NCBI GenBank assembly: GCA_017460835.1
Contig: JAFUAD010000037.1
Span: 22,540-86,539, forward strand
Direction: 5' to 3'
Length of the DNA stretch: 64,000 bases
DNA from: Oscillospiraceae bacterium
GTDB taxonomy: Bacteria > Bacillota > Clostridia > Oscillospirales > Ruminococcaceae
The position numbers and the translations under genes are program-made. Each line of letters starts with the position of its first letter. The first letter of the stretch is position 1. Positions 27,967 through 35,619 of this stretch are shown in pieces. The notes under the pieces are model-generated. The model was not told the origin of the DNA and did no database searches. It was given only the letters and a program-made list of their open reading frames with translations.

Positions 27967-28038
27967 GGGGAAACCACCTTTCTCAATTGCGGATAGCCTT
28001 CTTGTTTTTCGCAAGAAGGCAATCCTCATTTTTCAAGT

Positions 28039-28953
28039 TTACTGAGCGACCTTGGTTCTCCACTCGTTGCCGTTCCAGATCTTCGGATCATACGGATCTC
28101 CGGTATACGGCTGAGTCGGTTCCTGGACGTAGTAGGCGCGGTATTCGATGATGACATCTGTATAGCCCGGCTTTTCTCCGTCCGCGGTCTCACCGGTATT
28201 GTTGTTGTTACCGGCCTGAACCTGTGCGTCGCCCTCGCCCTCTCCGGCATTGGCATTTGCATTTGCGTTGCCCTTGTTATCGGCTTTGAGGTCCTCGTTG
28301 AAATCGCAGTCCTTGAGCTGAACAGAGGTGATCAGCATTGCGTTCTCGCTGCCGGACTTCTCAGCATATGCCTTGACAGCATCCAGGAGCGCCATGGTAT
28401 CTTCACGGTTGATCCGAAGCGTGAAGGACGCGGTGCCGCTGCCGACAGCCTGAGAGGAACGTGCTGCGAGGAAATCGACCTCCTTGCGCTTTTCCTGGGC
28501 GGTCTTAGCAAGAGAGCCGTCGAGGTCAGCGTTTTCAAGGAGCGGATAGGTCACAACATTCGGGGTGTAGTAGTAGTACGAGAGTGTGGCCGAGCTTTCA
28601 TCCGAAACGGCGAAAGAATCGCGAATCTGAACCTCGTCGGTCTTAAACTTCTCGATGTTCAGGAACTCGTTGCGAAGGAATTCCTCCATCTCAACAGAGC
28701 TCATCGTATCGGTGAAGTTCTCTGAGATTGTCTTGGCGTCCTCATACTTTTTGGTGATGACGCCCTGTCTGGTCGTGATCTGGTCGTAGTTCTTGACCTG
28801 CTTATCCCAGGTTTCCTGTACGGTTTTCAGCTGATCCTGGTCTCTGTTGAGTTCTTCCCACTTCGGCTTAATGAAGACGAAAATGCCGACTGCGAAAATC
28901 ACGACAACACAAACGATCAACAGAATGATTCTGTCTCTGTAACCAAATTTCAT
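28039..28953 (-). CDS. pilO: PilO-like pilus inner-membrane alignment protein
   Basis: 304 residues: short cytosolic start, one membrane helix (~8-28, IILLIVCVVVIFAVGIFVFI), a coiled-coil stretch (KWEELNRDQDQLKTVQETWDKQV..), then a ferredoxin-like globular part that is usual for PilO. Residues ~225-260 are a low-complexity N/A/G/E linker (NANANAGEGEGDAQ) before a short C-terminal tail with IIEYRAYYV. The gene overlaps the end of the pilM-pilN fusion as ATGA (28950-28953). PilO pairs with PilN to link the cytoplasmic PilM ring to the pilus machinery. Confidence 0.75.
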   Translation of the reverse strand: MKFGYRDRIILLIVCVVVIFAVGIFVFIKPKWEELNRDQDQLKTVQETWDKQVKNYDQITTRQGVITKKYEDAKTISENFTDTMSSVEMEEFLRNEFLNIEKFKTDEVQIRDSFAVSDESSATLSYYYYTPNVVTYPLLENADLDGSLAKTAQEKRKEVDFLAARSSQAVGSGTASFTLRINREDTMALLDAVKAYAEKSGSENAMLITSVQLKDCDFNEDLKADNKGNANANANAGEGEGDAQVQAGNNNNTGETADGEKPGYTDVIIEYRAYYVQEPTQPYTGDPYDPKIWNGNEWRTKVAQ

Positions 28954-30653
28954 TGTTCTGCGGCCTCCTCATCCTGCTTCATGCCAAGTGCTTCCCAGTT
29001 AACCGTTCCGCCCTTCATGCTGACGTTCAGGCTCAGCTGGATCCGCTGCTGCTTGTCATTTGCGTTCTTCTTGTTATTGTTATTGTTGTTATTTGCGGCG
29101 GCGCCTTCTTCGCCCTCGCCGGGATTGTTGTTATTATTGTTGTTATTGTTGTTTTCCTCTTCCTGATTCTTCTGAACCACGGAATATCCGTTATACTGGA
29201 TGTTGGAAACATCCGGCAGTGCGCGGAGTGCCTTGATCAGCTCAGTCGGAAGGGTCGGAACCGGGAGGTCCGGCTCAACATTCGACTCCAGCGAGATGAT
29301 ATATATGCCGTCGCTGTAATTCAGTGTTGTAATCTCAAGGGCTTCCTTCAGATCATCGTCATTGTCGATCTTCAGAACGCTCTTAACGGTATCCTTAATG
29401 GTCTTTTCGATTTCCTCATACTGTGCCTTCGTCGGCTTCGGACGGCTGACATATGCCTGATATGCATCCAGAACGCCGTCGTGATAGGTCGTGACCGCAT
29501 CCTGTGTCTGGGTCAGCTTGTCGATCTGCGCATCCAAAGACTTTGCATAAGCAGAAGCGCTCTTTTCATTAATCAACTGGATATCGTCCTTCGCCTTGTC
29601 ATCCTTCATCTTCAGGAAGAACCATGTACCTGCGCAAATCACGAGCGAGACTGCTGCACAGACGCCGAGCAGCGCGAAGTAGGAGGAATCGGACTTGATC
29701 TTGTTGTTGTTGACGGTATCGGTTTCGAGCAGGTTGATGCGCTCGGTATCCTTGTTGCGCTTGAACATCGCGCCGATCGCATTCGCATAGGAGGAGAACT
29801 CAAGGTTCTCATACCCGTGTACCTGCGGCGGCACATTGATGATGCTGGTGCGGATACCCATTTTTTCCAGCTCGTTGGTCAGTCTGACGTATTCATGCGT
29901 ATCGCCGTAGAACACCACGTTCTCGATCGGCTCGCTGCCGGACTTGGACTTCTGGAACTGGAGCATACGGAAGATGTTCTCGTTGACCGCCTCGAACACA
30001 TAGTCCTCGGAATCGTCGTAGTCCTCCGCGGAAATGGATGCGAAACGGGAGAAGGAGAGCTGTCCGTTCTCATAGAGGTTCAGGGAGATAAAGTTGTTGT
30101 CGATCTGAACAGCGAGCAGCGGCATCTTGGACTTCACCTTGGTATCTGCGAGCAGAACCTTCGTGATGCAGTTGCAGCCGATCATAACGCTGCGCAGGCT
30201 GATCTGAAGCATGTTGAACACTCTCTTGTAGCAGTCAACCACTTCATACGGGCAGGCGGTTGCGAGAACCTTGACGCCGCCCTGTGTCTGTTCGGAATCA
30301 CCGACGACAATGTAGGAGACAGAATAGGAATCGTCAATGCCGAGGGCAGCTGCCATCTCTGCACGGACCATCTTCATGAAATCCTGCTGCTTTTCCGTTT
30401 TCTGGATATGCAGCTCCTTGAAGATCGTCATGTTCGAGGAAATGCTGACGATTGCTTCCTTGTCGGGCATTTTGTTGGTACGGAGCACCTGGTTGATCAG
30501 TGTTGCGAGACGCGGCACGTCACGGACGTGACCGTTTACGATGACCTCTTCCTCCAGATTCAGGGTTGCCGCGGAGTTGATACGAACCTTGCCGTTGCTC
30601 TCGGAGCCCTTGATAATCCTTATGTTGCGGTCGGTAATGTCAAAGGAAAGCAT
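28950..30653 (-). CDS. pilM: PilM-PilN fusion protein with polyasparagine linker
   Basis: 567 residues. Residues ~1-310 form a PilM-type actin-like ATPase (LSFDITDRNIRIIKG, VSISSNMTIFKELHIQKTEK, ENVVFYGDTHEYVRL). A single membrane helix at ~322-345 (FALLGVCAAVSLVICAG) leads into a coiled coil and a PilN-like periplasmic-type domain, where PilM and PilN are normally two proteins joined by the PilN N-terminal peptide. The C-terminal domain is split by two asparagine tracts (10 N, then 7 N) around an acidic GEGEEGAAA, residues ~499-530. Start at 30653 has GAGGTGG upstream. It follows pilC and overlaps pilO. Confidence 0.8.
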   Translation of the reverse strand: MLSFDITDRNIRIIKGSESNGKVRINSAATLNLEEEVIVNGHVRDVPRLATLINQVLRTNKMPDKEAIVSISSNMTIFKELHIQKTEKQQDFMKMVRAEMAAALGIDDSYSVSYIVVGDSEQTQGGVKVLATACPYEVVDCYKRVFNMLQISLRSVMIGCNCITKVLLADTKVKSKMPLLAVQIDNNFISLNLYENGQLSFSRFASISAEDYDDSEDYVFEAVNENIFRMLQFQKSKSGSEPIENVVFYGDTHEYVRLTNELEKMGIRTSIINVPPQVHGYENLEFSSYANAIGAMFKRNKDTERINLLETDTVNNNKIKSDSSYFALLGVCAAVSLVICAGTWFFLKMKDDKAKDDIQLINEKSASAYAKSLDAQIDKLTQTQDAVTTYHDGVLDAYQAYVSRPKPTKAQYEEIEKTIKDTVKSVLKIDNDDDLKEALEITTLNYSDGIYIISLESNVEPDLPVPTLPTELIKALRALPDVSNIQYNGYSVVQKNQEEENNNNNNNNNNPGEGEEGAAANNNNNNNKKNANDKQQRIQLSLNVSMKGGTVNWEALGMKQDEEAAEQ

Positions 30654-30696
30654 TTGCGATATCCACCTCTCTGTTTTTTAAGTTTCGCGTGATCTT

Positions 30697-30724
30697 CTGT
30701 GCGGCGGCGCGACCCGCCGCACAG
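30697..30724. other. Intra-operon hairpin between pilC and pilM
   Basis: A perfect 11-bp stem (CTGTGCGGCGG/CCGCCGCACAG) with loop CGCGAC and no T run on the leftward side, so it looks like an RNA processing or stabilising hairpin rather than a terminator. Confidence 0.6.
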
Positions 30725-30737
30725 CTTATTGCCGGAA

Positions 30738-31937
30738 TTAGGTATTTTCGAGACCCTCGAAGGAGCCGTACAGTGCCGGGAAGAACGCGGCGCAGACCAG
30801 TGCGATGATAACGCCGAGAACGATCAGCATGACCGGTTCCAGCAGCGAGCACAGACGCTTGACGGCGGAATCCGCTTCTTCGTCGTAATACTCAGCTGTC
30901 TTTGCGAGGATGTCGTCCAGTGCGCCTGCTTCCTCACCGACGAAGATGATGGAGCAGAACATGGAATCGAAAATATCGGCTCTCTGGATCGAGGAGCTGA
31001 GCGTTTCACCGCTCTTGACCTCGTCGATGATATCGCGGAACTTGAGGGAGATGTAGGTGTTGTTCAGCGTATCAGAGGAACGCTTGAGACATTCGACCAT
31101 CGGCAGACCGGAGGAATACAGCGAAGCCATTGTCTGCGCGAAACGTGCGGTATAGATCTTGACAACGAGCTTGCCGAAGGCCGGGCCTTTGATCTTGAAT
31201 CTGTCCCATTTCAGCCGGACATCCGGGAGCTTCAGTGCGTAAATCGCAACGAAGACCAGGACGACGATTGCGCCGATAATGATGACATAATGCTTTGTGA
31301 GGAAGTCGCCGATGCCCATCATCGCCTTCGTCAGGCCCGGAATCTCGTCCGGATCGTCGTAGAGGTTTGTGAAGGTCGGCATGATGAACACGAAGACGCC
31401 GATGACGATTGCGATTGTCAGAACGACCAGGATGATCGGGTAGACCATCGCGCTCTTGATGGTGTTTGCGATTTTGTTCTGGTTTGCGTAGTAGTCGCTG
31501 AGTCGCTGCATGATGACGTCCATCTGGCCGGAGGATTCACCTGCGCCGACCATGGAGGTCATCAGGGTCGGGAAGACGCTGCCGTGAACCTCAAGTGCAT
31601 CCGAGAACGATTCGCCCTTCTGCACATTTTCGTACACATCGCGCCATACGTTTCGAGCAGCCTCGCTCTCCTGCTCCTTGCAGAGAATGTCGAGTGCCTT
31701 GACCAGAGTCAGACCCGATGTCAGCATCGCCGCGAGCTGTCTGGTCGCGAAGGCAAGATCCTTTGTCTTGAACTTTTTGACGGTCTTGACGCTGGACTGC
31801 CGCTCCTTGTACTCGGTAACATACATTCCCTTTTCACGGATTTTCGCCAGAAATTCCTGCTCATCCTCTGCGGACATGACGCCCTTGCGGACATTACCTG
31901 TCGCGTCCTTCGCTGTATAAGCGAAACTTGTTGGCAT
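30738..31937 (-). CDS. pilC: Type IV pilus inner-membrane platform protein PilC (GspF family)
   Basis: 399 residues from 31937 (AGGAGGTGG upstream). Two tandem GspF domains: the first with TRQLAAMLTSGLTLVKALDIL and GESFSDAL, the second with ARFAQTMASLYSSGLPMVECL and GETLSSSI. Membrane segments lie at ~165-195, ~215-235 and ~370-395. N-terminal FAYTAKDATGNVRKG is typical. PilC anchors PilB or PilT in the membrane. It is the first gene of the leftward operon pilC - pilM/N - pilO - PilX-like - two pseudopilins, with a ~190-nt leader ahead of it. Confidence 0.93.
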   Translation of the reverse strand: MPTSFAYTAKDATGNVRKGVMSAEDEQEFLAKIREKGMYVTEYKERQSSVKTVKKFKTKDLAFATRQLAAMLTSGLTLVKALDILCKEQESEAARNVWRDVYENVQKGESFSDALEVHGSVFPTLMTSMVGAGESSGQMDVIMQRLSDYYANQNKIANTIKSAMVYPIILVVLTIAIVIGVFVFIMPTFTNLYDDPDEIPGLTKAMMGIGDFLTKHYVIIIGAIVVLVFVAIYALKLPDVRLKWDRFKIKGPAFGKLVVKIYTARFAQTMASLYSSGLPMVECLKRSSDTLNNTYISLKFRDIIDEVKSGETLSSSIQRADIFDSMFCSIIFVGEEAGALDDILAKTAEYYDEEADSAVKRLCSLLEPVMLIVLGVIIALVCAAFFPALYGSFEGLENT

Positions 31938-32130
31938 AAAACCACCTCCTGAAAGCATGATTTCGATTTTTCGGCTGCCGGGGAGCGTCCCGGCGGTTCC
32001 TGTATATCCGTGTGCAACTCAGCGCACGCCATACAGGCTCCGAAGCAGGCTCCGCACCTTGTGTTCCAAGCGTACCGGAAGCCGCCCCGCATCTGCAAAT
32101 GGGCATAGCAATAGCCACACATAGATCCAT
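31938..32130 (-). promoter_or_regulatory. Structured 5' leader of the pilC operon, class unknown
   Basis: About 190 nt between the promoter and pilC. Folded as leftward RNA it contains CCTGTAT..ATACAGG (32031-32003 region) enclosing GTGC..GCAC, and a GC-rich hairpin GCCGGG/CCCGGC near 31980-31996. It does not match the c-di-GMP (GEMM) consensus or another riboswitch I know. It could be an attenuator or a plain long leader. Confidence 0.45.
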
Positions 32131-32136
32131 AGGGAT

Positions 32137-32165
32137 ATTATACCACATAAATTTTCCGATTGCAA
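32137..32165 (-). promoter_or_regulatory. Promoter of the pilC operon
   Basis: Read leftward: TTGCAA (32165-32160), 17-bp spacer, TATAAT (32142-32137). Confidence 0.8.
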
Positions 32166-32209
32166 CTGTTTTTTGTCCAAATTTTTACGGGTCTTTTTGG
32201 GCGTTTTAC

Positions 32210-33244
32210 CTAAATCTCGCCGGGCGGTCCGCCGATCGACTGCTTCATGACGATCCGGCCGGGAATGACATGCCGTGCAGCGGGCTTCTGCGGATTTTCG
32301 AGGCGCGCCAGAAGCAGTGCCACGGCGGTATGCGCCATCTCGGTGAGATCGACCTCGACGGTCGTGATCGCCGGCACGCACATATCGGAAACGGTGTAAT
32401 TGTCATAGCCGGTGACGGAGATATCCTCCGGGATGCGGAAGCCCTTGCGCTGGAGCTCGCCGATAAACCGGAACGCGGTCTCGTCGCAGTTGCAGACGAA
32501 CGCGGTCGGCATCTCCTCCGGCAGATCCCACTCCGTCAGGCTGTGGCCATTCGGGAGGCGGTCGTTGAGCGTCCAGTCCTCGCGGTAGGTCAGCCCGTGC
32601 TCCATGAGGCATTTGATATAGCCGAGGAAGCGGTCGTGGATGCTGCTGGTCGCGAGCACATTGCCGACGAAGCCGATCTTCGTATGCCCGCGCTTCACAA
32701 GCTCCTCGGTGATCAGGTAGCTGTCGTAATAATTGTCTGAGATCACGGCATCAATGTCGCTGTGCTTGTCGTAGAAATCGAGGAACAGAACCGGAATATG
32801 CGCGGAAGCGAGCTTTTCGAGGTAATCGCCGGCGAGCTGCCCGACGACGATCAGCCCGCGCACCTGTCTGTCCGTGACGATCCGCGGCAGATTGCAGCCC
32901 TGCTCATCCGCCTCCGAGACGCTCTCGTAAACGGAGTAGAGATTGCAGTGCATCAGCTCCTTTGAGACGCCGGCGGTGAGGAACCAGTAAAAGGTTCCGC
33001 GGCCGCCCGCAAAGCGTTCGCTTGTCAGGATGCCGATGCTGCCGCCCTGCTCCTGAAGATCGGAGGCCGATTTCCGCGGTGTGCGCGGTGCAGAGGGGCG
33101 GTAGCCGAGCTCCGATGCGCGCGCACGGATCTTCCGGCGCATTTCCTCGCCGACGCCGCCGCGGTCATTCAGTGCATTGGAGACCGTCACGACGCTGACG
33201 CCCATTTCCTTTGCGATATCCGACATCCGGACACCGTTCTTCAT
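32210..33244 (-). CDS. LacI-family transcriptional regulator
   Basis: 344 residues. An N-terminal helix-turn-helix (RMSDIAKEMGVSVVTVSNAL) and hinge-type ELGYRPS are followed by a periplasmic-binding-protein-like sensor domain: IGILTSERFAGG, VRGLIVVGQLAGDYLEKL, TAFVCNCDETAFRFIGEL, ISVTGYDNYTVSDMCVPAITTVEVD. Start at 33244 is favoured because AAGGGGGG has 6-bp spacing to it, whereas the ATG two codons upstream is too close. The sensor usually binds a sugar; no sugar operon is adjacent, so the ligand is unknown. A perfect palindrome in its own leader (33322-33350) suggests autoregulation. Confidence 0.93.
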   Translation of the reverse strand: MKNGVRMSDIAKEMGVSVVTVSNALNDRGGVGEEMRRKIRARASELGYRPSAPRTPRKSASDLQEQGGSIGILTSERFAGGRGTFYWFLTAGVSKELMHCNLYSVYESVSEADEQGCNLPRIVTDRQVRGLIVVGQLAGDYLEKLASAHIPVLFLDFYDKHSDIDAVISDNYYDSYLITEELVKRGHTKIGFVGNVLATSSIHDRFLGYIKCLMEHGLTYREDWTLNDRLPNGHSLTEWDLPEEMPTAFVCNCDETAFRFIGELQRKGFRIPEDISVTGYDNYTVSDMCVPAITTVEVDLTEMAHTAVALLLARLENPQKPAARHVIPGRIVMKQSIGGPPGEI

Positions 33245-33321
33245 GTGCATCCCCCCTTGCGCTGTCAGGCGGTGCGCCCGTGCCGGGGCCGAACAGCATA
33301 TTATAAATAGTATACTGCCGG

Positions 33322-33350
33322 TGATTCCGGCACAGAATATGCCGGAATCA
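33322..33350. promoter_or_regulatory. Perfect inverted repeat in the lacI-family gene leader (candidate operator)
   Basis: TGATTCCGGCA (33322-33332), 7-bp centre, TGCCGGAATCA (33340-33350). It sits between the -10 box and the start codon, where a repressor bound would block transcription. No T run follows, which argues against a terminator. Confidence 0.6.
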
Positions 33351-33370
33351 GGCCCGCCTATATTTGTTTT

Positions 33371-33399
33371 ATTATAACACAGATCGAGATTTTTGTAAA
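33371..33399 (-). promoter_or_regulatory. Promoter of the lacI-family gene
   Basis: Read leftward: TTTACA (33399-33394), 17-bp spacer, TATAAT (33376-33371). Confidence 0.75.
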
Positions 33400-33615
33400 T
33401 ACCCGACGAAAAAAAACTTTCCGTATAAACACATTCAGTGGAATCAGACTATCACCCTGATTTTGTCCTCTCGGTAGTTTATTCGCAAAAAATGCAACAA
33501 AATTTTCACTCCCTTTTTATGCACTTCGCCGACGGCACCAATTCATTTTAGAAAAATTTGTGAATCGTGCTCAATTCTATGCATCGAAATCCCCGAATAT
33601 TCGGCTTTTTCCCAC

Positions 33616-33644
33616 TTGCACTTTTGCGCAAAATGTTGTATGAT
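33616..33644 (+). promoter_or_regulatory. Promoter of the Ser/Glu-rich lipoprotein gene
   Basis: TTGCAC 33616-33621, 17-bp spacer, TATGAT 33639-33644. The 5' leader is about 80 nt. Confidence 0.65.
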
Positions 33645-33727
33645 ACAAAATGAAGGTTTGAGATGCGGATTCCGCACCCATTCCCCCGTAAAAACATATA
33701 AAAACGAAAAGAAAGAGGTATCCGATT

Positions 33728-34555
33728 ATGAGCACAAAGAAGCTCCTGGCTGCGCTCTGCGCATCCGCAATGATCCTTGCTGCATGTACTGCATGCGGCA
33801 GCTCCGACGACAGCAGCTCCGCATCGACCGCGGAAAGCTCCGCAGCAGAGGAGTCCTCCGCAGAGGAGTCCTCCGCAGCAGGCGAGGACGAGAGCTCCGC
33901 TGAGGCCACAACCTCCCAGGCAGCCGATGACTCCTCCGAGGCAGAGACCGCCGCAACCGCTGCAACCGCAGCACCGGCTGAGTCCTCCTCGACCGAATTT
34001 GAGGAAGCAGTCGCGGCAGAATCCGGCGACGCATTCCTTTACATCAACGACGGCCAGTTCTACATCGCATACGACGGCACCGCCGAATCCAGCTCCAGCG
34101 CACCGCGCATGACTTATGATGCAGGCGTCGCGAAGATCGAGGGCAACGGCCAGTATACCGTCAGCGTCCGCAATGACACAAACGGCCTGCGCTACGATGC
34201 AACCGGCGATGCAGCCGGCGACCTCGTGGTCAGCGGCGTGCAGTTCGCGGCTGTCATCGTCAAGGACGGCACCACCCTCTATCCGAACATGAGCATCGAG
34301 ATCAACGAGATCCGCCTCGACGGCACACCGGTCGCGACCGTCGCGAAGAACTACACCTCCTCCGACGACGGCAAGGAGATGCGTGCAAACATCTACAACC
34401 AGTGGGTCAACAAGTTCCCGGATGATGCACACACCGCAGACGGCGCCGTGAGCGGCGAGTTCGGCGAGTACTCCGCACAGATCATTGATCCGGCATCCTT
34501 CGGCACATGGAAGAAGGTCGAGGTCGATTTCACTGTCAGCGGCATCGACGAGTAA
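33728..34555 (+). CDS. Secreted lipoprotein with Ser/Glu/Ala linker, function unknown
   Basis: 275 residues. Signal peptide with lipobox ILAAC (Cys ~19) and a second Cys three residues on. Residues ~25-95 form a low-complexity S/A/E/T linker (ESSAAEESSAEESSAAGEDE) that would extend the domain away from the membrane. The remainder (~100-275) is a compact beta-rich domain (YTVSVRNDTNGLRYDA, VVSGVQFAAVIVKDGTTLYP) containing no catalytic signature I recognise; the pattern of strands resembles a carbohydrate-binding jelly roll (inference). Codon use favours GCA/GCC and GAG strongly, as in the dockerin gene downstream, which suggests high expression. Flanked by its own promoter and terminator. Confidence 0.75.
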   Translation: MSTKKLLAALCASAMILAACTACGSSDDSSSASTAESSAAEESSAEESSAAGEDESSAEATTSQAADDSSEAETAATAATAAPAESSSTEFEEAVAAESGDAFLYINDGQFYIAYDGTAESSSSAPRMTYDAGVAKIEGNGQYTVSVRNDTNGLRYDATGDAAGDLVVSGVQFAAVIVKDGTTLYPNMSIEINEIRLDGTPVATVAKNYTSSDDGKEMRANIYNQWVNKFPDDAHTADGAVSGEFGEYSAQIIDPASFGTWKKVEVDFTVSGIDE

Positions 34556-34568
34556 GATAATCTGAACC

Positions 34569-34608
34569 GTTCCCGGCGCAGCATGATCTGTGCCGGGAAC
34601 ATTTTTTT
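34569..34608 (+). terminator. Terminator of the lipoprotein gene
   Basis: Stem GTTCCCGGC..GCCGGGAAC followed by ATTTTTTT. Confidence 0.9.
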
Positions 34609-34617
34609 GAAAAAGGC

Positions 34618-34646
34618 TTGACAACCGCCGGATTTTGTGATATAAT
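34618..34646 (+). promoter_or_regulatory. Promoter of tRNA-Arg
   Basis: TTGACA 34618-34623, 17-bp spacer, TATAAT 34641-34646, extended -10 (TGATATAAT). Confidence 0.85.
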
Positions 34647-34678
34647 AGCAGAGTTGACGGATGAAATATCCGCAAGAT

Positions 34679-34752
34679 GCGCCGGTAGCTCAGCTGGATA
34701 GAGTAACTGGCTACGAACCAGTAGGTCGGGGGTTCGAATCCCTTCCGGCGCA
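34679..34752 (+). tRNA. tRNA-Arg (anticodon ACG)
   Basis: Acceptor GCGCCGG/CCGGCGC, discriminator A at 34752. Anticodon stem ACTGG/CCAGT encloses CTACGAA, giving ACG. The T loop is TTCGAAT. No CCA is encoded. Confidence 0.95.
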
Positions 34753-34754
34753 TT

Positions 34755-34793
34755 GAAGCCCTCCTGATTTTCAGGAGGGCTTCGCTGTTTCTT
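34755..34793 (+). terminator. Terminator of tRNA-Arg
   Basis: A 13-bp stem (GAAGCCCTCCTGA/TCAGGAGGGCTTC) followed by GCTGTTTCTT. Confidence 0.85.
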
Positions 34794-34905
34794 CCTGAGG
34801 AGTATAACGGCAGGCACAGTACATGTGAACCGTCATTACAACCGCAATCGGTGCAAAAAAATGCGGCCATGCTGCATTTTCTGCGAAATCTGCATATACT
34901 ACTGC

Positions 34906-35065
34906 TAAGCGGCAATCCCGCGCCCTGAAATGATACGGGAGTGGCAGTGTATGCAGCAATGCACACAGCCCTCAGAACAGCTTCCGGCTCAAGGGGCATG
35001 TGTGCATTGGCGCTTTTCCGATAACGGCGCACCGGCGGGGCTGTCTCCGCGGTGCGCTTTGTTTT
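34906..35065 (+). ncRNA. Candidate structured small RNA (rightward)
   Basis: No credible reading frame. A possible -10 (TATACT, 34895-34900) has only a weak -35. The strand folds into a long hairpin CAATGCACAC..GTGTGCATTG (about 34953-35009) with an inner CCCT/AGGG pairing and an AGC-TTCC-GGCT tip. It ends in a strong terminator stem GCGCACCG..CGGTGCGC (35026-35057) followed by TTTGTTTT. It is convergent with the leftward RNA candidate at 35072-35386. Confidence 0.4.
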
Positions 35066-35071
35066 AAGCGC

Positions 35072-35386
35072 AAAAAAGCAGCACTGCCTGCACGGGTTGG
35101 CAATGCTGCTCTTGTTCTAAGTTGTTTCGCACCGGTCTATACCACCCCGGCGCGCCGCTGCGGCATTTCATCCGCAGACACCTTCAGGTTACTCTGTCAT
35201 ATATAATCCCTGCATCGGTATCACACCCTATGCATTGTGATATTTTCCCAAATTGCGCGGTTTATGTCCCGCGGCTGTACTCCTGCATCGGAAGCACACC
35301 CTTTCATTCATAAGGTTCGGGAACTGACATCAGCAGCCCATTGGAAACGCCTCCAGTCTCTATTGAGCGGGTCGCTCTTTGTTTAT
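35072..35386 (-). ncRNA. Candidate orphan structured RNA, about 315 nt (leftward)
   Basis: A consensus promoter at 35393-35421 and a textbook leftward terminator (12-bp stem 35077-35088/35099-35110, then six T) bound a region with no open frame longer than ~26 codons and no ribosome-binding site. Hairpins read on the leftward strand: GAGCG-ACC-CGCTC near the 5' end; TATCACA..TGTGATA; CTGCGG..CCGCAG. Two near-identical ~28-nt blocks (AGGGTGTG..CCGATGCAGG) start about 70 nt apart, and each can present the hexaloop GATGCA between CC and GG. It lacks the signature sequences of RNase P RNA, tmRNA and SRP RNA. Confidence 0.6.
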
Positions 35387-35392
35387 GGCTTT

Positions 35393-35421
35393 ATTATACC
35401 ACAGTTCTTTTTATTTGTCAA
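35393..35421 (-). promoter_or_regulatory. Promoter of the leftward orphan RNA
   Basis: Read leftward: TTGACA (35421-35416), 17-bp spacer, TATAAT (35398-35393). Both hexamers are perfect consensus, among the strongest promoters in the window. Confidence 0.85.
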
Positions 35422-35619
35422 TAGGTTTTGTGGAATTTCTATATATTTTTATATTTTAACATGATTTTATGCGTGAAAGCGCATGTCCGCGCCCCGAAAA
35501 CCGGGCGGAAATAAGCGGAATCCGGCGGAAAAATCGGGAAAGGGCGTGTGAAAATTAGCCAAAGCCTTGCATACAAAACAGGCTAGTTTGTAGAATCTTG
35601 ACAATTTGTTCAAAAGGGC

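Noticed and set aside
31938-32130. c-di-GMP (GEMM) riboswitch before pilC
   Set aside because: The invariant GCAAACC and GGACGCAAAGCC segments are missing; only an isolated GGGACGC similarity exists, in the wrong place.
33548-35032. A 494-codon minus-strand frame across the lipoprotein, tRNA-Arg and the non-coding region
   Set aside because: It runs antisense through a well-supported gene, its terminator and a tRNA, and is low-complexity Gly/Cys-rich.
35072-35386. RNase P RNA, tmRNA or 6S RNA
   Set aside because: No GAGGAAAGTCC core, no alanyl-tRNA-like 3' end, and no single long rod with a central bubble. 6S is not strictly excluded without a covariance search.
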